Origin: an uncultured Planctomycetaceae bacterium
Lineage (GTDB): Bacteria; Planctomycetota; Planctomycetia; Pirellulales; JACPPG01
Length of the DNA: 7,939 bases
Assembly (NCBI GenBank): GCA_945957305.1
Contig: CAMFLN010000108.1
Location: 1-7,939, forward strand
Direction: 5' to 3'
Under the pieces are notes generated by a model, which ran no database searches, was not told where the DNA came from, and saw only the letters and a program-made list of their open reading frames with translations. Made by a program: the position numbers and the translations under genes. Below, piece after piece: positions 1 through 6,913 of this stretch. Every line of letters starts with the position of its first letter. Positions within the stretch are counted from its first letter, which is position 1.

Positions 1-1124
<1,124 letters not shown>

Positions 1125-1133
1125 AAGTAGTTG

Positions 1134-1154
1134 CCAGTCGTCAGTAGCCGGTAG
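1134..1154 (-). repeat. Heptamer array, minus orientation (3 units)
   Basis: Three phased 7-base units, CCAGTCG, TCAGTAG and CCGGTAG. Read on the minus strand they become CTACCGG, CTACTGA and CGACTGG, close to the consensus YTACYGA of the longer plus-strand array at 1203-1244. The whole 21 bases match the reverse complement of 1217-1237 at 15 of 21 positions. It lies just after the atpD stop codon. It is noncoding and could be a relic of a larger short-tandem-repeat family; the function is unknown. Confidence 0.55.
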
Positions 1155-1184
1155 GCAGAAGAGTAAGCCAACCGGCATGTACTG

Positions 1185-1204
1185 ACGAGCCTCGGCTTCG
1201 TTTT
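1185..1204 (+). terminator. Weak terminator-like hairpin between atpD and atpC
   Basis: CGAGC and GCTTCG can pair as a short stem with one bulged T and the loop CTCG, followed by TTTT. The stem has only about five pairs and sits inside what should be one operon, so at most it would reduce transcription into atpC. It may equally be a chance structure in repeat-rich spacer DNA. Confidence 0.2.
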
Positions 1205-1244
1205 ACTGATTACCGATTACCGACTACTGGTTACTGACTGCTGA
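1203..1244 (+). repeat. Heptamer tandem repeat array (6 units)
   Basis: Six contiguous, perfectly phased 7-base units: TTACTGA, TTACCGA, TTACCGA, CTACTGG, TTACTGA, CTGCTGA (consensus YTACYGA). They fill the spacer upstream of atpC, ending 59 bases before the preferred atpC start. An opposed array of the same heptamer lies at 1134-1154. Degenerate 7-bp tandem repeats between genes recall the STRR repeats known from cyanobacteria, but I cannot assign this one to a named family. Confidence 0.7.
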
Positions 1245-1291
1245 TCATGGCCCATTCCGAACCACACGCCGGTGTGCATATGAGCGTGCCC

Positions 1292-1295
1292 GGAG
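1292..1295 (+). promoter_or_regulatory. Ribosome binding site deciding the atpC start
   Basis: GGAG lies 8 bases before the ATG at 1304. The two upstream in-frame ATGs, at 1247 and 1280, have no comparable purine-rich site. The encoded extra N-terminus (residues such as AHSEPHAGVH) does not resemble the family, so 1304 is preferred. Confidence 0.7.
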
Positions 1296-1303
1296 AATCA
1301 AAG

Positions 1304-1750
1304 ATGAGCGGCGTTCATATTCTGACGATCATCGTCGTGACGCCCGAAGCGACCGTGCGCGAGTCTCCGGCGCAATTTGTCGTTGTACCGCTGTACGATG
1401 GCGAGTTGGGGATCGCCCCGGGACACAGTGCCATGATCGGGCGCCTGGGCTACGGCGAGATGCGGATCGTCGAAGGGGGAAAAACCGAGCGCTACTACAT
1501 CGACGGCGGTTTTGTGCAGGTCTCGAACAACGTGGTTTCGGTGTTAACCAACCGCGCCGTTCCCGCTGCTCAGGTCGACGCCCAGGCTGCCGCCGAGCAA
1601 CTTGCCGCGGCGCGGCATCGCCCGGCGCACACGCCCGAGCTGATGGCCATCCGCGAACGGATCGAGCTGCAAGCGCGGGCCCAGATTCGCGTAGCAGCGC
1701 GTGCCGGGCATCATGCTCCGTCGCATGTCGGTAGCGGCTCGGGGCATTAA
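1304..1750 (+). CDS. atpC: F1 ATP synthase subunit epsilon
   Basis: Epsilon subunit of the F1 central stalk. It links gamma to the c-ring and, in bacteria, can inhibit ATP hydrolysis. The product is 148 residues from the ATG at 1304, slightly long for a family of about 130-140. Residues 4-86 form the N-terminal beta-sandwich, with the hallmark LYDGELGIAPGHSAMIG at 30-46 and YYIDGGFVQVS around 63-73. Residues from about 87 are alanine-rich and helical, as expected for the C-terminal two-helix arm. The last dozen residues (HHAPSHVGSGSGH) look like an unstructured tail. An in-frame ATG at 1247 would add 19 residues but lacks a Shine-Dalgarno sequence. The gene follows atpD, the usual end of the atp operon. 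The gap of 179 bases is large for these two genes and is filled by heptamer repeats. Convergent with the anti-sigma gene downstream. Confidence 0.95.
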   Translation: MSGVHILTIIVVTPEATVRESPAQFVVVPLYDGELGIAPGHSAMIGRLGYGEMRIVEGGKTERYYIDGGFVQVSNNVVSVLTNRAVPAAQVDAQAAAEQLAAARHRPAHTPELMAIRERIELQARAQIRVAARAGHHAPSHVGSGSGH

Positions 1751-1810
1751 ACACCCTCCTTATCGTCGTGATCGTACGCCGCGTTCTGGAGTGGCGAAGG
1801 CTCGACTCAC

Positions 1811-1903
1811 GTGTGCCACTGCCAGCTTGTCTGGCGGTGCCTGTTCACACTGTTGCACTGTTGGGCTAGCCACACTGTTCGGCACGCCAACCGTGGCACC
1901 CTC
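1811..1903. repeat. REPIN-like repeat unit 1
   Basis: The forward palindrome at 1811-1840 has a 9-pair stem, CACTGCCAG (1817-1825) against CTGGCGGTG (1831-1839), with loop CTTGT. A diverged inverted copy lies at 1873-1899 and matches the reverse complement of the consensus at 18 of 27 positions. The outer ends GTGCCAC (1813-1819) and GTGGCAC (1893-1899) are perfect inverted repeats. The spacer of 32 bases contains CACTGTT at 1848 and 1856; a third copy at 1873 forms the start of the inverted palindrome. Two palindromes in opposed orientation around a short spacer is the layout of a REP doublet (REPIN). Confidence 0.65.
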
Positions 1904-1920
1904 GCGCATGATCGCCCTAA

Positions 1921-1993
1921 GTGTGCCACTGCCAACTTGTCTGGCAGTGTCTTTCGTCCTGTCAGCACTGGGGGACAAGCTAACAGTGGCCCC
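1921..1993. repeat. REPIN-like repeat unit 2
   Basis: The forward palindrome at 1921-1950 is identical to unit 1 at 27 of 30 bases and starts exactly 110 bases after it. Its stem is a perfect 8 pairs, CACTGCCA (1927-1934) with TGGCAGTG (1942-1949). The inverted partner at 1966-1992 retains CACTG, GACAAGCT and CAGTGGC, 22 of 29 positions of the reverse complement over 1966-1994. The spacer is 15 bases. The unit ends about 12 bases from the anti-sigma stop codon. Lying between two convergent genes, the hairpins could also protect or end both messages, although there is no U-tract. Confidence 0.7.
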
Positions 1994-2004
1994 CGCGCGT
2001 GATG

Positions 2005-3369
2005 TCAGAACGGCGCTGAGTTCGGCGCGGGGATTTCTTGTCGCGCCGATGGATAGCGATCTCGATTGGCGGCCCACCAGGCGAGCCATTTTTGATACGG
2101 TTCAGCGCACAACGACCATGGGCCTGACTGCCACGTTTGGCCATCGCAACCCTGATTGCGCCCTGTGAGTCGTTCGAGCCCGTGTGCGGCGTGCAATCGC
2201 ACGTCGCCGCTCGTGTCTGTCAGCAGCGCGATCAGGTCGGCGATCCAGCGCGACTCGGCGACGTCAGCCACGATGCGTGCCGCTGTCGCCCTTGGGCCGG
2301 CGTGCGGAGTTTCACGCGTTGCTTCGAGATAAGCCAAGAGGGGCGGCACGCCGGCGTCTCCCAATCGCCGCAGTTCGTCCTCATAGAGCAGCGATAGTTT
2401 CGCCGCGCCGATACTGGCCAATAGGCGGTTCACCCGTTCCGCGAACTCCGGGTCTTGCGCGCCGCGCATCGCCAACACGTTGTTGACCCACGCGGTTTCG
2501 AGCAGGTCGTCGCACTGCTCGGGAGCGGGCGACAGCTCTCCGGCCACAAACTTCACCTGACGGCCCGCGCCGACGTCGACCGACTTCGGCCCCGCCTGCA
2601 CGCTGATATTGCCTTCGCAGACCGTATAACGCGCCTGGTTGGGCTGGCATTCGACGGCCACTTGGGCCGCGTCCTGAGTCACCGCCTTGCAGCCAGCCGA
2701 TAGAATCTCCATTCCCTTGTGGCCCGGAGGACAGACGCCGAATAGTCGCCCTTGAGTGACTTTAACGAGCTCTGGGCCCAGCAACGTGACCTCGGTATTG
2801 CAGTCCAATCGCAGTGAGTTGCCGTCGGCCAGCGCGATTTCGGCCCGCGCGTCGGGGCCAGTGCGCACGATGGAATTGCGCTCGATCGGTCCATCTTGGG
2901 GACAGAGAAAGGCCCGCATATCGAACGCCGCGGCCGGTTGTATTTCGACCGGCCCCGAGGCCACGGCCAGCCGCGCGAACGGCTCGGCCTGGGGCGCCGG
3001 CAAAGGATCAGTGCCGCGTGGCGTCCAGGGACGAAAGATCAACACGGCCAACAGGAAGCCGGCCGCCATGGCCAGCGCGCTTTGCCCCCAGGCCGAGCGG
3101 CGCGTGGAACCGCCCGGTGCCAGGACTGCCGGTGCCGGCGTGGCGGCGGGGCTTAGCTGAGCGATCACACGCTCGGCCAATTGCGCCGCTGACGCGCGCT
3201 GCGGAGCATACGCCTGGCGCAGATCGGCATCGATCGCTGCCAGCGTCTCGGCGACCGCACGACAAGAAGCGCAATTCGCCACATGGGCCTCGAGTGCCGC
3301 GGCCGCCGCGACTGGCAACTCGCCATCGATCCGTGCGTTCAGATGCTCCTGCGCCTGGTCACATAGCAT
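2005..3369 (-). CDS. Membrane anti-sigma factor: zinc finger, TM helix, FecR-like and HEAT-like domains
   Basis: Probable partner of the ECF sigma factor encoded just upstream. It would hold that sigma factor at the membrane and release it on an outside signal. 454 residues. Residues 3-36 are a zinc-binding anti-sigma (ZAS) motif, C3 ... H29-x3-C33-x2-C36. Residues 55-95 are an Ala/Pro-rich linker, and 96-112 a single membrane helix (ALAMAAGFLLAVLIF). About 165-274 is a FecR-like segment (RTGPDARAEIALADGNSLRL, then LLGPELVKVTQG). About 325-403 are HEAT-like helices (DVRLHAAHGLERLTG), ending in a Trp-rich tail (YQKWLAWWAANRDRYP). The predicted outer portion has nine cysteines (156, 190, 213, 227, 241, 251, 286, 408, 421). 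The start lies 6 bases after the sigma stop. Its Shine-Dalgarno sequence overlaps the end of the sigma gene, so translation is probably coupled. The anti-sigma role rests on ZAS motif plus position; the ligand is unknown. Confidence 0.85.
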   Translation of the reverse strand: MLCDQAQEHLNARIDGELPVAAAAALEAHVANCASCRAVAETLAAIDADLRQAYAPQRASAAQLAERVIAQLSPAATPAPAVLAPGGSTRRSAWGQSALAMAAGFLLAVLIFRPWTPRGTDPLPAPQAEPFARLAVASGPVEIQPAAAFDMRAFLCPQDGPIERNSIVRTGPDARAEIALADGNSLRLDCNTEVTLLGPELVKVTQGRLFGVCPPGHKGMEILSAGCKAVTQDAAQVAVECQPNQARYTVCEGNISVQAGPKSVDVGAGRQVKFVAGELSPAPEQCDDLLETAWVNNVLAMRGAQDPEFAERVNRLLASIGAAKLSLLYEDELRRLGDAGVPPLLAYLEATRETPHAGPRATAARIVADVAESRWIADLIALLTDTSGDVRLHAAHGLERLTGRNQGCDGQTWQSGPWSLCAEPYQKWLAWWAANRDRYPSARQEIPAPNSAPF

Positions 3370-3375
3370 GGACGT

Positions 3376-3933
3376 TTACCTCTGCATTTCGCTGAGCCGT
3401 TCGCGCAACAGCGCGCGAGCCTTGGTCAGCCGCGCGTTGACCGTGGCTGTCGACACACCAAGCGCCAGGGCGACGTCTTGGTACGAGACATCGTCGTAGT
3501 AGTACATCAAGATGACTTCGCGGTACGGCTCGGGCAGCGTGGCAATTTCAGCTACCAAACGGCTCTGATCGTCGGATCGCTCCAGAGCATCGTCGGGCCC
3601 CGCTGCAGAATGGGCCAGCCCGCGGAATGTGTAGTTCTCGGACAGGGCGTCGAGTGAGACTTGCCGCGCCTGGCCACATTTCAGCCAATCGAGGCAGCAG
3701 CGCGTGGCAATGCCGCACAACCACGCCCCGAATTTCGCCGGTTCGTGCAAAGTGGCCAGCGAGCGCAGGCCGCGCAGCAAGGCCTCTTGCGCCAGCTCTT
3801 CGGCCGTGTGAGCCGAACGGACCTTGGCATGGCACAACGCGAGTACGCGCGCACTCCAGCGGCGCGCTAGCTCTTCGTACCCCGACGATTGGCCCGCCTG
3901 TGCCAGGCGGACCAGTTCGCTATCCGACGCCAT
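3376..3933 (-). CDS. ECF-family RNA polymerase sigma factor (sigma-70 family)
   Basis: Small alternative sigma factor that directs RNA polymerase to a dedicated promoter set. It has 185 residues, normal for the ECF class. Region 2 spans about 17-85 and includes EELAQEALLRGLRSL (45-59) and the DNA-melting helix AKFGAWLCGIATRCCLDWL. A variable linker follows (86-125). Region 4 spans about 128-182, with LPEPYREVILMYYYDDVSYQ and the recognition helix-turn-helix VALALGVSTATVNARLTKAR. Region 3 is absent, as expected for ECF factors. The start ATG has GGAG 9 bases upstream (plus-strand 3943-3946). It is the first gene of a two-gene unit with the ZAS-type anti-sigma factor and is transcribed away from the gene at 4133. 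Many such pairs regulate themselves, so the region 3934-4132 is the natural target. I did not find a clear ECF-type AAC/CGTC promoter there. Confidence 0.93.
   Translation of the reverse strand: MASDSELVRLAQAGQSSGYEELARRWSARVLALCHAKVRSAHTAEELAQEALLRGLRSLATLHEPAKFGAWLCGIATRCCLDWLKCGQARQVSLDALSENYTFRGLAHSAAGPDDALERSDDQSRLVAEIATLPEPYREVILMYYYDDVSYQDVALALGVSTATVNARLTKARALLRERLSEMQR
3379..3383 (-). promoter_or_regulatory. Ribosome binding site of anti-sigma gene inside sigma 3' end
   Basis: Minus-strand AGAGG lies in the last two sense codons of the sigma gene (CAG AGG TAA), 9 bases before the anti-sigma ATG. Ribosomes finishing sigma therefore sit on the start site of the anti-sigma gene, which favours balanced, coupled synthesis of the pair. 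Confidence 0.65.
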
Positions 3934-3942
3934 TCCAGTTTG

Positions 3943-3946
3943 CTCC
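3943..3946 (-). promoter_or_regulatory. Ribosome binding site of ECF sigma gene
   Basis: Minus-strand GGAG with a 9-base spacer to the ATG at 3933. It supports this start codon. Confidence 0.6.
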
Positions 3947-3980
3947 GCCGAGCCGTCCGCCGACTTCCGCGCGCATCACC

Positions 3981-3991
3981 CTTTAGTAAAG
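3981..3991. promoter_or_regulatory. Perfect 11-bp palindrome upstream of sigma gene
   Basis: CTTTAGTAAAG is a perfect inverted repeat around a central G, about 48 bases upstream of the sigma ATG. It could be an operator half-site pair near the sigma promoter. A short palindrome in AT-richer DNA can also arise by chance. Confidence 0.25.
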
Positions 3992-4015
3992 ACGAGCGAG
4001 CGGCACGAGTTAATA

Positions 4016-4043
4016 GCGAAAAAAGTGCGCGCAATCTTTTCGC
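4016..4043. promoter_or_regulatory. 28-bp dyad-symmetric site midway between divergent genes
   Basis: GCGAAAA (4016-4022) and TTTTCGC (4037-4043) are perfect inverted arms. The inner palindrome TGCGCGCA (4026-4033) has the same centre, 4029.5. In all, 12 of 14 symmetric positions pair. The centre is 96 bases from the sigma start (3933) and 103 bases from the divergent start (4133). TAATAGC occurs as a direct repeat on both sides (4011-4017 and 4050-4056). The geometry fits an operator for a dimeric regulator acting on both promoters, but no regulator is identified. Confidence 0.45.
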
Positions 4044-4119
4044 GAATGCTAATAGCTTGTGCCCCGAATTCTACTAATACCTGACAGCGCTGTGGCTGCC
4101 CTCGCCTTACCATCACTGC

Positions 4120-4123
4120 GGAG
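4120..4123 (+). promoter_or_regulatory. Ribosome binding site of secreted unknown protein
   Basis: GGAG with a 9-base spacer to the ATG at 4133. It supports that start. Confidence 0.6.
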
Positions 4124-4132
4124 TCACGAAAC

Positions 4133-5551
4133 ATGAGCCAGCGAACACGCAAAATCTCGGTCTTCGGGATCGCTCTGGGATGCCTCGCCGCGGCGTTGAT
4201 CTTGCCCGCCTGGCTGCACGGGTACGACACCAATCGACCCGCGGCTTCGCATCGCTTGGTGGTCCATGAATGGGGCACTTTCACCAGCTTCGCGGGCAGC
4301 AACGGCGTGAACCTGGAATATCGGCCGCTGGCTTCGAACGGGCCTTTCACCACGCCGGACCTGCCGCGGTTTGTGATGGACGCCTATTCGCAGCCGGGGA
4401 GCGTCCAGTCGCTATTCACGAAAGAGCGGGTCATCGCCCGACAACGGATGGAAACGCCAGTCACGTACTTTTACACCGATGTCCCCCGCGTCGTGAACGT
4501 ACGCGTGGAATTCCCCACCGGTTTGCTCACGGAGTGGTATCCCGTGGTGAAAAACCCCGAGCCGTTTAATTTACTCAACCAGTCGCGGCGCATGGGGCAC
4601 ACCTATCTCGACTGGGGAGCGGTGCGGCTCACTCCGCAGGAGCGGTTTGCCGACGTGCGTGTCCGCGACTCCGAGGGACATCCCATGCCGGCTACCTTGC
4701 CGAAAGTCTCGGCCGACGACCATTACGGCCAGGCGCGGGAAACCGATTCGGCCATTGTCGAAACGCTCGACGCCAAACGGAACAGTCATTTTGAAAAATT
4801 CCTCTTCTATCGCGGCTTGGGCAATTTCGACCTGCCAATCAAACTTGTCAGCCTGGGCCAGCAACGTTTCGAGGTTAGCAATGCGGCCGGTGAGGCGAGC
4901 GGAGCCATGCTGCTGGTGCGGATTGAACGAGACAGCGTCCGTTTCGCGCGGATCGATCCGATCGGCGCGAAAGGAACGGTCGAGGTTCAGCTGCCGTCGG
5001 AATGTTCGACGATCGAGGCCTTGTCCGCAGCAACCGTCAACGAACTGACCAGCGCCGGCTTGTACGAGAAAGAAGCCCTGGCCATGGTGAACACTTGGCG
5101 CAGCAGCTGGTTCGGCGAGACCGGCACTCGGTTGTTGTACTTGCTGCCACAGCGATTGACCGACGAACTGCTGCCGCTCACGATCAATCCCGCGCCGGAT
5201 CAATGTGTCCGCATCCTGGTCGGCCGGCTCGAAACGTTAACGCCTGAAGACGGCCGGCAACTTGTGCAGACCCTGGTCGGCGACGGCACGGGCCCAGAGC
5301 CTGCGGCGGAAACGGTCGCGGAAGAGCTAGCACGGCTGGGGCGATTTGCCGAGCCGGCGCTGCAATACGTGATCAGCCAGACCGCCGATCGCGCGACGAA
5401 AGCCCGCCTGCACGTGATCCTGGCCCAGGTTCAGGAAGGCAAGCCGGGAAATCTGCAGCTACGAACCGGGGGGCAAAAAAACATCGGCACGGGGATTGGC
5501 AACGACCAAGGGCTGTTGATCCCCCACAGCGTGCTGCCACTGCTGCAATAA
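4133..5551 (+). CDS. Secreted protein of unknown function, HEWGTFTSF type
   Basis: I recognise the family as one recurrent in planctomycetes but know of no established function. 472 residues. Residues 1-30 form an export signal: basic SQRTRK, then hydrophobic ISVFGIALGCLAAALILPAW. C17 does not sit in a proper lipobox, so a lipoprotein is not supported. The mature part opens with VVHEWGTFTSF (43-53), the most distinctive motif. Other conserved-looking stretches are EKFLFYRGLGNF (221-232), WRSSWFGETGTRLLYLLP (322-339) and RILVGRLETLTPED from residue 360. Residues 397-434 (ELARLGRFAEPALQYV and onward) resemble a HEAT-type helical pair. No catalytic triad, metal motif or nucleotide-binding loop is obvious. 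It is divergent from the sigma/anti-sigma pair. Its last 30 codons overlap the end of the convergent sulfatase gene, so the C-terminus may be an unusual extension. Likely periplasmic or surface-located. Confidence 0.8.
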   Translation: MSQRTRKISVFGIALGCLAAALILPAWLHGYDTNRPAASHRLVVHEWGTFTSFAGSNGVNLEYRPLASNGPFTTPDLPRFVMDAYSQPGSVQSLFTKERVIARQRMETPVTYFYTDVPRVVNVRVEFPTGLLTEWYPVVKNPEPFNLLNQSRRMGHTYLDWGAVRLTPQERFADVRVRDSEGHPMPATLPKVSADDHYGQARETDSAIVETLDAKRNSHFEKFLFYRGLGNFDLPIKLVSLGQQRFEVSNAAGEASGAMLLVRIERDSVRFARIDPIGAKGTVEVQLPSECSTIEALSAATVNELTSAGLYEKEALAMVNTWRSSWFGETGTRLLYLLPQRLTDELLPLTINPAPDQCVRILVGRLETLTPEDGRQLVQTLVGDGTGPEPAAETVAEELARLGRFAEPALQYVISQTADRATKARLHVILAQVQEGKPGNLQLRTGGQKNIGTGIGNDQGLLIPHSVLPLLQ

Positions 5552-6832
5552 CGACGTGAGTTCGCGTACGCGCGACTGTTGCGCGGGTTCGGCCGCCAAA
5601 TCGTGCGTCTCAGCGGGATCGCTGGCCAGGTCGAACAATTGCGTGCGATTGATTTGCGGATAGCGAATCAACTTCCAGCGATCGTCGCGGATGGCACGTT
5701 GCACGTCGCGATACGACGTACCCAGCGTGTCGCGAACCTTGGTTTGCTTGCCTCGCAGGATGCCGGTCAGGCTGCGACCGTCGATATCGCTCGGCGGTTC
5801 AACGCCTGCTAGGCCACAGACAGTCGGCAGCACGTCGAGCAAGTAAACGAGCGCGTCAGAGTTGCCGGCCTTGATGCCGGGGCCGCAAAACACCAGTGGC
5901 ACACGCATCGAATGTTCGTACAGGCTTTGCTTGCCAAAGAGCCCATGGCTGCCGACGGCCAGTCCGTGGTCAGACAAAAAGACAATCAGTGTTTGTTCAC
6001 TCAGCTTGTGGCTGTCGAGCGCGGCCAAGAGCCGGCCGATATGAAAATCGAGCCCCGAGATCACGGCATAGTACTCGCGCAGCTGCCGGCGCACCTCCTC
6101 GGGCGTGCGCGGCCAGGGGGCCAGTCGCTCGTCGCGTATGGTCATCTCGCCGTTGTCAAACGGATGAACCGGCAGGTAGTTCTGCGGCAAGGGAATCGTG
6201 GCTTCCTGGTATAGGTCCAAAAAGTGCGGCGCCGCGACGCGCGGATCATGCGGCGCTTCGAACTCCAACAGCATCAACCAGGGACGGTCAGCCTGACGTT
6301 CGTCGAGGAACTCGATCGCCCGATCGACGATCGTATGCCCGGGCTCGCCGCTGCGCCGTTCCGCGTCATCATCCGCAAGGTGCAGGTTGCGGTCGAAGCG
6401 CTTGTGAATTTCGCGAGCGACGTTGCTTTGTTTGCCGTCGCGATAGGTGTAATAGCCGGCTTTCTTGAAGGCATCAGCCAGGTTAGGGCCACTGCCCGGG
6501 GCCAGTCCTCCCGGCCAGTTGCGAAAGTAAGACTGGCCTGACAGGAGCATGTTGCGGCTGGGGGTGCAGACCGCGGGGCTGTTCGAGCCCTGGCAATAGG
6601 CCTGGCGAAAGGAAAAACCGCGCTGCACCAGGCTGTCGGCGTGGGGCGTCTTAACGATTTTGTGGCCGTAGGCGCCGATGGCGTCGGCCCGCCAATCGTC
6701 GGCAACCAGCAGCAGAACGTTCGGCGGGGACGCGGCGGGAAGAGCTTGGCCCAAGTATGCCGTTAGACATACGGCTGCCAGCATTTTTGTGACGTCGCTC
6801 CGTAACGAGCGTTCGCAAATGGGGGATGGCAT
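5459..6832 (-). CDS. Secreted S1-type sulfatase (formylglycine-dependent)
   Basis: Hydrolase of sulfate esters, probably exported and acting on sulfated polysaccharide or a smaller sulfate ester; the substrate cannot be read from sequence. 457 residues. The N-terminus has basic residues R8, R11 and K16, then MLAAVCLTAYLGQALPAA, a signal peptide ending near 34. Catalytic features: the metal-binding NVLLLVADDWRAD with D45-D46; the sulfatase signature C89-T-P-S-R93, whose cysteine is converted to formylglycine; K134; H195; D288-H289 in FLSDHG; and K301 in GKQSLYE. The C-terminal subdomain runs through DDRWKLIRYP and LFDLASDPAETHDLA. K134 is followed by Q-S-N, so the histidine two residues after this lysine in many S1 sulfatases is missing. 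M17 is an alternative start, but it would lose the basic part of the signal peptide. The gene is monocistronic and convergently overlaps its neighbour by 93 bases. Confidence 0.95.
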   Translation of the reverse strand: MPSPICERSLRSDVTKMLAAVCLTAYLGQALPAASPPNVLLLVADDWRADAIGAYGHKIVKTPHADSLVQRGFSFRQAYCQGSNSPAVCTPSRNMLLSGQSYFRNWPGGLAPGSGPNLADAFKKAGYYTYRDGKQSNVAREIHKRFDRNLHLADDDAERRSGEPGHTIVDRAIEFLDERQADRPWLMLLEFEAPHDPRVAAPHFLDLYQEATIPLPQNYLPVHPFDNGEMTIRDERLAPWPRTPEEVRRQLREYYAVISGLDFHIGRLLAALDSHKLSEQTLIVFLSDHGLAVGSHGLFGKQSLYEHSMRVPLVFCGPGIKAGNSDALVYLLDVLPTVCGLAGVEPPSDIDGRSLTGILRGKQTKVRDTLGTSYRDVQRAIRDDRWKLIRYPQINRTQLFDLASDPAETHDLAAEPAQQSRVRELTSLLQQWQHAVGDQQPLVVANPRADVFLPPGS

Positions 6833-6869
6833 GGCAATCGAGGGTGTGTGTGTTTCGAGTGTTTAAGAG

Positions 6870-6897
6870 ATTGTAAGGACATCGGGGCATTTCACAA
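6870..6897 (-). promoter_or_regulatory. Candidate sigma-70-type promoter of sulfatase
   Basis: On the minus strand, TTGTGA, 16 bases, then TACAAT (5 of 6 to the TATAAT consensus), about 37 bases upstream of the sulfatase ATG. The short leader would include ACACACACAC (from the GT run at 6844-6853) and lacks a recognisable Shine-Dalgarno sequence. Inferred by eye only. Confidence 0.35.
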
Positions 6898-6913
6898 AAA
6901 ATGAAAAAACTGA

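Noticed and set aside
1247..1303. Upstream ATG extending atpC by 19 residues
   Set aside because: No Shine-Dalgarno sequence precedes 1247, the added residues do not resemble epsilon subunits, and the ATG at 1304 has GGAG at the right distance.
1751..2004. Possible CRISPR array
   Set aside because: Only two forward copies exist, they are internally palindromic with decayed inverted partners, and there is no regular spacer series or cas gene.
1701..2168. Plus-strand open frame across the atpC end and the convergent gap
   Set aside because: It runs through the atpC coding sequence in another frame, then through the palindromic repeats and antisense to the anti-sigma 3' end. No ribosome site or domain.
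5894..5904. CAGTGGCACAC, an exact match to the reverse of the repeat core in the 1811-1993 elements
   Set aside because: It lies inside the sulfatase and encodes part of the conserved RVPLVF stretch, so it is a chance match with no palindromic context.
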